Positions 14,695 through 21,197 of a DNA stretch of 22,568 nucleotides are shown one piece after another. The notes below the pieces were generated by a model, which saw nothing but the letters and a program-made list of their open reading frames with translations, was not told where the DNA came from and did not search any database. The translations under genes were made by a program, and so were the position numbers. The DNA lies in contig JAICUE010000002.1 of NCBI GenBank assembly GCA_025936015.1, positions 1-22,568 of the forward strand, written 5' to 3'. Numbering within the stretch: the first letter of the stretch is position 1; each line of letters starts with the position of its first letter. The stretch comes from Gemmatimonadaceae bacterium (GTDB lineage Bacteria > Gemmatimonadota > Gemmatimonadetes > Gemmatimonadales > Gemmatimonadaceae).

Positions 14695-15436
14695 GCATCA
14701 GAGGCTGAGCCACACAGCGGCCGAATCCTTCGCCGCGGCAGGTGGACTGCGCGACGCTGTCGACCAGGGCGCGCACCTTGTCGGGATAGCTGTGGCAGTC
14801 ACTGGTATTGCTGCCGGTCACGCAGCCGTTGTAGCGCAGCAACCCGACGCGCCACTGGTCGTTGGCCTCGACTCCCGCGCGCGGCTTCTTCAGCCCGTAG
14901 CTGAGGATGTAGACGCCGTACTTCAGGTTCGTCCGGTCGTCGCGCAGGTTCGATCCGAAGGTGCTGCGGAGCGAGCGCCACGGGCGGGGAAGCACCTGCA
15001 TCAGTCCGAGCGCGCCGACCTTCGATCGCGCGTTCGATTTGAGCTCGTCGTTTTCGGTGAGCATCACGCCGAGGACGAGCGCCGGCGGGACCCGCCGGAT
15101 GTACGCCTCGCGAACGGCCGCGTCGGCGAGGGAATCCGCGCGCGCTTCCGTCACGTTCCCGGTTCGCATCAGGTCTTCGGCAAAGGCTGCGCGGTCGGCG
15201 TCGAACTGCGGCGACTCGATTGCGGCGGTGCTGTCAGCATCGATCCACGGAGCGTTGGCGAGAACACTCTCGCGCCAGCTGTGGGCGAAGATCCGCTCAC
15301 CGAGCGGCTGCTGATTGCGGAAAACGGGAGTGATCCCGCCCGCGGCAAAGTCGATCGTCGCGAGCGCGACGGCACCCAGCAACAGCTGGCGGAAGACTGG
15401 ACGAACCAATTCGGCTCCGGGTCCGGGTGAGAACAC
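14666..15436 (-). CDS. Lytic transglycosylase (SLT domain)
   Basis: A 256-residue exported murein-cleaving enzyme. An N-terminal hydrophobic segment (about 17-32) is a signal or anchor. The goose-lysozyme-like catalytic domain is clear: Glu128 in VMLTENDEL, GALGLMQVLP at 141-150, NLKYGVYIL and LLRYNG at 199-204. Such enzymes cut the glycan strands of peptidoglycan to form anhydro-muropeptides. Four Cys near the C-terminus (205, 214, 233, 241) may form two disulfides. The start is GTG at 15436; a downstream start would lose the hydrophobic segment. The gene is divergent from a LysM protein, another wall-associated function, and its end overlaps the helicase gene tail to tail. Confidence 0.9.
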   Translation of the reverse strand: MFSPGPGAELVRPVFRQLLLGAVALATIDFAAGGITPVFRNQQPLGERIFAHSWRESVLANAPWIDADSTAAIESPQFDADRAAFAEDLMRTGNVTEARADSLADAAVREAYIRRVPPALVLGVMLTENDELKSNARSKVGALGLMQVLPRPWRSLRSTFGSNLRDDRTNLKYGVYILSYGLKKPRAGVEANDQWRVGLLRYNGCVTGSNTSDCHSYPDKVRALVDSVAQSTCRGEGFGRCVAQPLMLTALLDGED

Positions 15437-15620
15437 GCGGCAAAGGAGCGCTCGGACCAGGGGCCCGCCGCGCTGCCGTCACCGCTCGACTTCTGAAGCT
15501 AACTACCCCGAGCGGACGCGACCGGATCCAAGGCGGGCTGAACAAGCGATTGTTACACTCCGTCCCGACCGGGCTGATGCACGGGATCTGGGTGCCTCGC
15601 CCGGGGATTATGTTCTTTCC

Positions 15621-16337
15621 ATGGCTCTTGTGAGAATGCCGCGCATCCTGCGCGCGCTGGCGACCGAAGTCATTCTCGTATTCGTCCTCCTCGCCCTCGG
15701 GCTGGCGGTGCACGTCTATCGCACCGAGCCTCGGCCCGCCCGGCAGCTCGTCGAGCGCGAGTTACGCGGTGGACTCCTCGCGCCCGACGAACGGCTGGAA
15801 CAGATCGCGACCGTCTTCCGCCGCCGGCCGAGCGACTACTTTCGCGCGACGCGCGGAATCCTCGCGCTCACCGACAAGCGGATCATTTACGTCGGGATCG
15901 CTCCGCGGGACATTCTCGGGCCCAACGAGAGCGCCCCGGCCTTCGAGTCGCGCGATTTCGCGCTCGACACGACGACGACCATCGTCCCGGGCCACGCACT
16001 GCTCGGTGCGTTTCACGCGATCGTCATCAGGCAGGATGGACAGCGCGAGGCGTTCGGCGTCAGCGATCAGAACTGGGCCGACGGACAAGCCATCATCTCG
16101 GCGGTGCACGCCCATCAGGGAGCACAGCGCGCCGAGGCGGCGCGGAACCGCCGAGCGCAGGAAGTCGCCGACTCGATCGCGCGGGCACCGAAGTGGCATG
16201 TAGTGGCTCGCGGCGAGGCGCTGAGCACGATCGCCGCGATGTTCGACACCACACCTGAGAAGCTGCGCGAGTGGAATCAACTCACCTCGGACAAGATCCG
16301 CGTCGGACAGCGACTGCTGGTGAAGCCGCAGACCTGA
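15621..16337 (+). CDS. Membrane-anchored LysM protein
   Basis: A 238-residue protein with one N-terminal membrane segment (about 11-32). A middle domain of about 45-150 includes RGILALTDKRIIYVG, which resembles bacterial PH-like domains. The C-terminal LysM domain (about 192-236: WHVVARGEALSTIAAMF, then KIRVGQRLLVKP) binds N-acetylglucosamine polymers such as peptidoglycan. The ATG at 15621 is used; ATG 15636 is an alternative that would remove five residues only. The upstream intergenic region (15437-15620) separates it from the divergent transglycosylase. The next gene begins 19 bases after the stop, so the two are probably co-transcribed. Confidence 0.82.
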   Translation: MALVRMPRILRALATEVILVFVLLALGLAVHVYRTEPRPARQLVERELRGGLLAPDERLEQIATVFRRRPSDYFRATRGILALTDKRIIYVGIAPRDILGPNESAPAFESRDFALDTTTTIVPGHALLGAFHAIVIRQDGQREAFGVSDQNWADGQAIISAVHAHQGAQRAEAARNRRAQEVADSIARAPKWHVVARGEALSTIAAMFDTTPEKLREWNQLTSDKIRVGQRLLVKPQT

Positions 16338-16356
16338 CCCCGCGCGAGGGGAGCCG

Positions 16357-17538
16357 ATGACCGGGTGGCTCGATCGCGCCGATCGGCTGTTCGACCACGA
16401 CCCGTACATGGTCGCCGGCTACCGGTCGTACGGCAGTGCGCGCCGCGTGCTCGTCCGTGGGCGGGCGATGGAGAACGAAGGGATCACCGCGGCGACCGAT
16501 CACGATTCGATCTGGCGCAACCTGGTGAACAGCTACCGGCGGATCGAGGCCGACCCGCTGCCTAACGCGGTGATCAGGGCGACCGTCGCCGGCACGACGC
16601 GTGAGATCACCGCCGACGATGAGGGATTCTTCGCCGAGTGGATCGAGCTGCCGGCGCCGATCGTCGCGCCCGACGGCTGGGTCGCGGTCGACTTCGAGCT
16701 GGTCTCTCCGACGCGCGGGCACGCCCCGATCACCGGCGCGACGACGGCGCTGCTGGCGCCGCCGACCGCGCGCTTCATCACGATCAGCGACATGGACGAC
16801 ACCGTTCTCCAGTCGCACGTGACGAGCCTCATGCAGGCGTTCCGGACGGTGCTGCTCGGGAACGCGAGGACGCGGCTGCCCTTTCCCGGCGTCGCCGCCT
16901 TCTATCGCGCGCTCCACGCCGGCGCGAGCGGAACCGAGCGGAATCCCATCTTCTATGTGTCGAGCAGCCCGTGGAACCTGTATGACCTGCTGATCGACTT
17001 CCTCGATCACCAGGGGATCCCGGCCGGGCCGCTGACTCTTCGCGACTGGGACATCAACCGCGCCGCGTTAGGCAGCGGCCGGCTGCATCGCTTCAAGGAC
17101 GCGGCGATTCGCGAGATCATGGGAGTCTTTCCCGAGCTTCCGGTCATCCTCGTCGGCGACAGCAGTCAGCAGGATCCGGAGATCTACCGCGACGTCGTGC
17201 GTGAATTTCCCGAGCGGGTGCTGGCGATCTACATCCGCGACGTGAAGCGGACCGCCGAGCGCCGCGCGGCGATCGCCTCGCTGGTCGCCGAAGTCCAGGC
17301 GCAGCAGTCGGTGCTGGTGCTCGCCGACGACACGGTTGCCGCGGCGCGCCACGCTGCGGAGAAGGGCTTCATCAGCGCGGCCGCACTGCCGGAAATCAGC
17401 GGCGAGAAGCGCATGGACGAAGCGGCGGCGCCGGGCAAGGAAGGCGCGCCGGCGGTGAAGCCCGGTGCGGCCACCGATGCGCCAGTCGTTGTCGATGCGA
17501 CGCCGGCCGCAGGGTCGGACGAGACGCGGCGGCGCTAA
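16357..17538 (+). CDS. App1-like phosphatidate phosphatase (DUF2183)
   Basis: A 393-residue HAD-like phosphatase of the family that includes yeast App1, which dephosphorylates phosphatidate. The nucleophile motif is DMDDT at 145-149 (SDMDDTVLQSHV), followed by SSSPWN at 202-207, Lys247 in HRFKD and GDSSQQDPEIY at 267-277, a close match to the family's conserved motifs. Residues 1-140 form the N-terminal beta domain. The last ~45 residues are Ala/Pro/Glu-rich and probably disordered. A good ribosome site (GAGGGGA) precedes the ATG. It is the second gene of a pair with the LysM protein. Bacterial function is not well defined; lipid phosphate turnover is the likely role. Confidence 0.9.
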   Translation: MTGWLDRADRLFDHDPYMVAGYRSYGSARRVLVRGRAMENEGITAATDHDSIWRNLVNSYRRIEADPLPNAVIRATVAGTTREITADDEGFFAEWIELPAPIVAPDGWVAVDFELVSPTRGHAPITGATTALLAPPTARFITISDMDDTVLQSHVTSLMQAFRTVLLGNARTRLPFPGVAAFYRALHAGASGTERNPIFYVSSSPWNLYDLLIDFLDHQGIPAGPLTLRDWDINRAALGSGRLHRFKDAAIREIMGVFPELPVILVGDSSQQDPEIYRDVVREFPERVLAIYIRDVKRTAERRAAIASLVAEVQAQQSVLVLADDTVAAARHAAEKGFISAAALPEISGEKRMDEAAAPGKEGAPAVKPGAATDAPVVVDATPAAGSDETRRR

Positions 17539-17638
17539 CCGCTCGTCAAAGCCTTACAGCTTCGGGCTATTCCATCGCTCGGGGAGGGCGTATGTTCGTG
17601 GCGCTCGACGCTTCCACCCCCCAAACCAATGAGCGACA

Positions 17639-18379
17639 ATGACCAGCCCTGACAGCTCGATGACAACCCCCGTCGTTGCGGACGACGCGTCGGTGATGGA
17701 TGACATCATCGAGATCTTCTACGCTCCCTCGCGTGTGTTCGCCCGCCGGCGCGACAACCCGAAGTTCTGGGCGGCATTCGTCATCTTCTGCGTGCTGTTC
17801 GCGATCGGAGTCTGGGTGATGATGCGGAATTACTCGGACGTCCTCGATGCGCAGATGGAGCGGCAGATGAACGCGGCGATGGCGAAGAATCCGCAGATGA
17901 CCCCGGAAATGGCGGAGAAGAGCCGGCACTTCGGCCAGATGCTGGCGCCGGTTGGCGGGGTCTTCGTGGGGGTCATCGCGACCCTCATCCTCGGCCTCGG
18001 TGTCTGGCTCGTCGGCAAGCTGTTCGATTCGAAGGCCGACCTTCGCCATGGGATGATGATCGCCACCTTCGCGTCATTTCCGAAGATCCTCGACCTGATC
18101 ATCGCGGCGGTGCTCGCACTCGCGGCGGGGACCGCTGGAATGACGAACATGATGCTGGCCACACCGAGCCTCGCGCGATTCGCGCCAAGCGGGAGCTCGG
18201 CGACGGTGCTCGGGTTGCTCTCGCGCTTCAGCATCGGGACGATCTGGGCAACGATCCTGATCGCGATCGGGCTCCACGTCGCCGGCCGGATGACGAAGGG
18301 CCGCGCCTACACCGCGGCGATCGTGCTCTGGCTGATCGGAACGGGTCTCGCGGTTTTCAGCGCGATGCGTCAGGGGTGA
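17639..18379 (+). CDS. Yip1-like multi-pass membrane protein
   Basis: A 246-residue integral membrane protein with about five hydrophobic segments (43-62, 103-126, 139-163, 198-216, 222-241) in the arrangement of bacterial Yip1-domain proteins. The conserved-looking stretch is LRHGMMIATFASFPKILDL, where the Phe-Pro precedes a membrane helix as in that family. The acidic, soluble N-terminus (1-40) includes a YAPSRVFARRR segment typical of these proteins. A seven-codon ORF (ATG 17629 to TGA 17652) overlaps the start and could affect translation. The function in bacteria is unknown. It is separated from the phosphatase gene by 100 bases and may have its own promoter. Confidence 0.75.
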   Translation: MTSPDSSMTTPVVADDASVMDDIIEIFYAPSRVFARRRDNPKFWAAFVIFCVLFAIGVWVMMRNYSDVLDAQMERQMNAAMAKNPQMTPEMAEKSRHFGQMLAPVGGVFVGVIATLILGLGVWLVGKLFDSKADLRHGMMIATFASFPKILDLIIAAVLALAAGTAGMTNMMLATPSLARFAPSGSSATVLGLLSRFSIGTIWATILIAIGLHVAGRMTKGRAYTAAIVLWLIGTGLAVFSAMRQG

Positions 18380-18434
18380 GAGCAACACGCCGGGAGTGAG
18401 AGCAGCGCGCTTCTGAACAGCGCGTGAACAACGG

Positions 18435-18589
18435 GTTTGTTACAGGAGGCACGGAGGACACGGAGGGTCTGGTCCACGGCGTTGCAGGAAAAAACTGCTG
18501 CTCGGCAGTCGAGCCTGAATGCGGGCTCTGGCAGATGCAGTCCAACGCTTTCATCAGACCCTCCGCTCTCCGTGCCTCCTGTAAGAAAC
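18435..18589. repeat. Imperfect long inverted repeat, possible interspersed element
   Basis: The arms 18435-18471 and 18555-18589 are nearly perfect inverted copies, built around TTACAGGAGGCACGGAG, with an 83-base spacer. The spacer itself pairs in places (GCGTTG with CAACGC, GAGCC with GGCTC, ACTGC with GCAGT), so the whole could fold into one long structured RNA or cruciform. It lies in the gene-free stretch 18380-18681, which otherwise holds only the palindrome at 18629. The wording of the arms resembles dispersed repeats I associate with environmental bacterial genomes, but copy number cannot be judged from one window. Confidence 0.6.
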
Positions 18590-18628
18590 GACGCCGTTGC
18601 GACCGATCTGCGCGGTGTCGAAACCACA

Positions 18629-18664
18629 AAACGCCCGGCGAGACTCGAGTCTCGCCGGGCGTTT
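18629..18664. terminator. Perfect 36-base palindrome, bidirectional terminator
   Basis: Two 18-base arms with no spacer, from AAACGCCCGGCGAGACTC to its exact complement. On the minus strand it is followed by TGTGGTTT and lies 18 bases after the small protein's stop; on the plus strand it ends in GTTTCGTC. It would terminate the small gene and anything transcribed from the Yip1 side. Confidence 0.75.
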
Positions 18665-18681
18665 CGTCGTCAGGCACTCGC

Positions 18682-18894
18682 TCAGCCGTGGGGCTGCGGT
18701 GCGTCTGCGGCGGTTCCGTCGGAGGCGGTATGATCGCCCTTCTCGTTGCGATCGGCGCGCTTCTTCTGGTCTGCCGCGGCGAACTCCTGCTTCGAGCGTT
18801 CGAGCAATCCGCTGCTCTCCTTCAGTGAATCCTTGTCTGACCCGCCCGACTCCGGCCGGTCGCTCGGAATCTGATTTGATGGCTTGCCACCCAT
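18682..18894 (-). CDS. Small hydrophilic protein of unknown function
   Basis: A 70-residue, highly charged protein (MGGKPSNQIPSDRPES..., then SSGLLERSKQEFAAADQKKR). AAGGAG lies seven bases before the ATG, one of the clearest ribosome sites in the window, which supports the start. There is no signal, membrane segment or Cys. The middle could form one amphipathic helix; the ends look disordered. A longer frame upstream is a shadow of the acetyltransferase gene. The palindromic terminator follows it. Composition recalls small stress-related proteins, but I do not recognise a family. Confidence 0.7.
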   Translation of the reverse strand: MGGKPSNQIPSDRPESGGSDKDSLKESSGLLERSKQEFAAADQKKRADRNEKGDHTASDGTAADAPQPHG

Positions 18895-18971
18895 GGTGTG
18901 CTCCTTGTGAGGTCGTCCCCGGCTGATAGTCAGGAACCGTGCCGGGGAGGGACCGAATCGCGTCGATTGAT

Positions 18972-19478
18972 TCAGGCTGACGCTTCGTATGTCTCCGCCC
19001 TGTATTCCTCGAATCCCCGCGCTCGGTAGTTCTCGATCGCATGGGGGTGATCGAGGGTGCATGTGTGCAGCCAGACCGAAGTCGCGCCGAGTTGCCACGC
19101 AGTCTTCGTCGCGGCGGTGAGCATCGCGCCCCCGATTCCCTTGCCGATTTCGGCGGGGAAAAGTCCGAAATACGCGAGCTCGACGTCGCCATCGTCGTGC
19201 TGCTGCAGCTCGAAATACCCGACCGCGCGACCCTCGACCATGAAGACGTAGACCGTCACCGACGGATCGGCCAGATGCTCGGCGAGGCGTTCGTCGCTCC
19301 AGGCGTCGCGGTCGTGCCAGTGCCAGTCGCGGCCGACGGCCCCGTAGAGCTCGCGATATCGCGCGGGTGTGCACGGGTCGAGGCGCGACACCGTCGCGTC
19401 AGGCAGGGCGCGCGCGGGGCGCAGCGCATCGGGGCGCGCCATGCGCAGGTACGTTCGCGTCACGGTGGTGGAAGCCAT
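18972..19478 (-). CDS. GNAT family N-acetyltransferase
   Basis: A 168-residue acetyltransferase. The acetyl-CoA binding motif is visible as PAEIGKGIGGAML at 108-120 after the strand ELAYFGLFP, and the C-terminal HAIENYRARGFEEYR matches the family's motif B. The N-terminal part YRELYGAVGRDWHWHDR belongs to a recognisable GNAT subgroup. The substrate is unknown. The ATG at 19478 is chosen because a candidate promoter ends five bases before it; a longer frame reaches 19535 but reads through that promoter. It is divergent from the TetR gene. Its neighbour downstream, the small protein, has its own ribosome site. Confidence 0.88.
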   Translation of the reverse strand: MASTTVTRTYLRMARPDALRPARALPDATVSRLDPCTPARYRELYGAVGRDWHWHDRDAWSDERLAEHLADPSVTVYVFMVEGRAVGYFELQQHDDGDVELAYFGLFPAEIGKGIGGAMLTAATKTAWQLGATSVWLHTCTLDHPHAIENYRARGFEEYRAETYEASA

Positions 19479-19483
19479 CACGC

Positions 19484-19512
19484 TATATCGCGCGCACGCT
19501 CCGGGGCTGCAA
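19484..19512 (-). promoter_or_regulatory. Promoter of the GNAT gene, possibly leaderless
   Basis: TTGCAG (19512-19507), exactly 17 bases, then GATATA (19489-19484). The ATG lies five bases after the -10, so transcription would start at or very near the first base of the start codon. No Shine-Dalgarno exists. Confidence 0.45.
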
Positions 19513-19655
19513 CCCCGCTGGACCCGGAGTTGCATCGTATGACTACGCAGTCCTATCCGGTGCGCTGCCGGCCGCTACCGACACGATTCTCCATGCCGGC
19601 GCCGAGCAGCTAACAACAAGCCGGCAAGCATGTTACAAGCTTGACATTGCTTGTG

Positions 19656-19684
19656 TTGCGATTTGGACTGACCAGTCCTAGATT
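19656..19684 (+). promoter_or_regulatory. TetR gene promoter with operator in the spacer
   Basis: TTGCGA (19656-19661), 17-base spacer, TAGATT (19679-19684), nine bases before the ATG. The palindrome GGACTG-AC-CAGTCC (19665-19678) fills most of the spacer up to the -10. Its shape and place fit autorepression by the TetR protein encoded next. A TTGACA at 19641 is an alternative -35 without a good -10. Confidence 0.6.
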
Positions 19685-19693
19685 CCGCCCCTC

Positions 19694-20368
19694 ATGCGCG
19701 ACAGGAAATCAGAGATTCTCGACGCTGCCTCGCGGCTCATTGCGCTGCAGGGCTACAAGCAGACCTCGATCGATGACGTCATCGATGCCGCGGGGCTGTG
19801 CGGGAAGAGCCATTTCTATCACCACTTCAAGTCGAAGGAGCAGCTCGGTCACGAGGTGCTCAACCGGCTGTTCGAACAGTTTGGTGAGCGCGGGCTCGCG
19901 ATCCTCCGCGAGCCATTGATCGATCCGGTCGAGCGACTCAACCTGTTCATCGATTCGATCGTCGTCGCGCAGGCAGAGCGCGGGTGCTCGGCCGGCTCGC
20001 CATTCTGTGGCGTTGCAGCGGAGATGGCGGATGCGTGCGAGGGATTCCGCGTCCGGATCGACAACCTTTTCGACCGGTGGTGCGACGAAATTCGCTCCCG
20101 GCTCGAGGAGTCGCGCGACCGGCTGCGCGAAGGTGTCGACGCCGCGCGCGTCGCCCGGTTCATCATCGCCACGCTCGAGGGTGCGGTGCTGATGACCCGC
20201 GTGACGCGTGAGATCTCGGTCATGCGGGGGATCGCGGATGACCTGAAGCGGTTCATCGCGATGCACCTGCGCGAGGGTGGTGCTGTCGCTGCCGGTGCGG
20301 GGAGCGCATCGCGGATGCTCGAGGTGTCGAAGGAGGAAGTGGAATTCGTCGGATTGGGGGCGTCGTGA
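19694..20368 (+). CDS. TetR/AcrR family regulator
   Basis: A 224-residue dimeric repressor-type regulator. The N-terminal helix-turn-helix is at about 24-45 (TSIDDVIDAAGLCGKSHFYHHF), with KSKEQL following as usual. The C-terminal ligand domain contains Cys98, Cys105, Cys115 and Cys130, the first two in RGCSAGSPFCGVAAEM, so a thiol-reactive or metal signal is possible, as with NemR-like sensors; this is inference. The ATG at 19694 lies right after the promoter with its palindromic operator. Likely targets are itself and perhaps the divergent GNAT gene. The sigma factor gene follows in the same direction after 70 bases. Confidence 0.92.
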   Translation: MRDRKSEILDAASRLIALQGYKQTSIDDVIDAAGLCGKSHFYHHFKSKEQLGHEVLNRLFEQFGERGLAILREPLIDPVERLNLFIDSIVVAQAERGCSAGSPFCGVAAEMADACEGFRVRIDNLFDRWCDEIRSRLEESRDRLREGVDAARVARFIIATLEGAVLMTRVTREISVMRGIADDLKRFIAMHLREGGAVAAGAGSASRMLEVSKEEVEFVGLGAS

Positions 20369-20438
20369 GGAAGGTGCGCTTCGCCGCGACGGAGGTCGCG
20401 GAGCGGAGGCTGCACGGTCGCGGTCGGGAGGAAAGCGA

Positions 20439-21134
20439 ATGAACGGCAGGGTAGCGAGCGCGCGAACCGAGGGTGAGGGCGCAGCGAAGGCTGCAACGCA
20501 GAGCGCAGTCGCGGATGCGCCTAACGCCGCGCCTGATGCGGCCGCGACCGGCGCGCCAGCGACCAGCGGCGACGGCGCTGACGTGGCGGAGCGACGGAAG
20601 CGCTTCGAGCGTGAAGCGATGGCACACCTCGATGCGCTCTACGCGTTCGCGCTCAAGCTCGCGCGCTCGCGCGACGACGCGGAAGACCTGGTCGGCGACA
20701 CGATGCTGCGTGCATTCGACCGATGGGACCAGTACAACCTTGGCACCAATATCCGCGCGTGGCTTTTCACGATCCTCTATCACGTCTTCGTCAGCCGGAA
20801 GCGGCGGATCGACGCGCGCGAGGTACACGCGCCTGACGACGCCGAGGGATGGTCGGCGTTCGAGGCGGTCGGCGAAGTGGATCCCGAAGGGCGGTTCTAC
20901 GATTCCTTCCTCGATGAGGAAGTGACCAAGGCGATCGACGCCCTTCCCGACGAGTACCGGAGCGCGGTGGTGCTCAGCGACCTGCATGACCTGCGCTACT
21001 CGGAGATCGCGGAGATCCTCGGCGTCCCCGAAGGCACGGTGAAGTCGCGGCTCTTCCGCGGGCGCCGCCTGCTGCAGAAGAAGCTGGTCGACTACGCCGT
21101 CGACATGAACTACATCAAGCGTCCCGCTGCCTGA
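20439..21134 (+). CDS. ECF-type RNA polymerase sigma factor
   Basis: A 231-residue sigma-70 family factor with regions 2 and 4 only. Region 2 is about 62-123 (DALYAFALKLARSRDDAEDL, then NIRAWLFTILYHVF) and region 4 about 163-216 (AIDALPDEYRSAVVLSDLHD, then EGTVKSRLFRGRRLL). The first 50 residues are an Ala/Gly-rich extension, probably disordered. GGGAGG precedes the ATG at a good distance, which supports this long start. No anti-sigma factor gene is adjacent: the next gene is convergent, and upstream is the TetR gene, with which it may be co-transcribed. The regulon is unknown. Confidence 0.9.
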   Translation: MNGRVASARTEGEGAAKAATQSAVADAPNAAPDAAATGAPATSGDGADVAERRKRFEREAMAHLDALYAFALKLARSRDDAEDLVGDTMLRAFDRWDQYNLGTNIRAWLFTILYHVFVSRKRRIDAREVHAPDDAEGWSAFEAVGEVDPEGRFYDSFLDEEVTKAIDALPDEYRSAVVLSDLHDLRYSEIAEILGVPEGTVKSRLFRGRRLLQKKLVDYAVDMNYIKRPAA

Positions 21135-21148
21135 TGCTCCGCGCGCAT

Positions 21149-21197
21149 GCCGCGCCCTGCTACCCGACGGTCGCGCCTGACGGTCGCAGGGCGCGGC
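21149..21197. terminator. 12-base inverted repeat between convergent genes
   Basis: GCCGCGCCCTGC (21149-21160) and GCAGGGCGCGGC (21186-21197) are perfect inverted copies around 25 bases, which hold two copies of GACGGTCGC. The element overlaps the 3' end of the deacylase gene. No T-run follows, so it is a weak terminator candidate. Confidence 0.35.
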
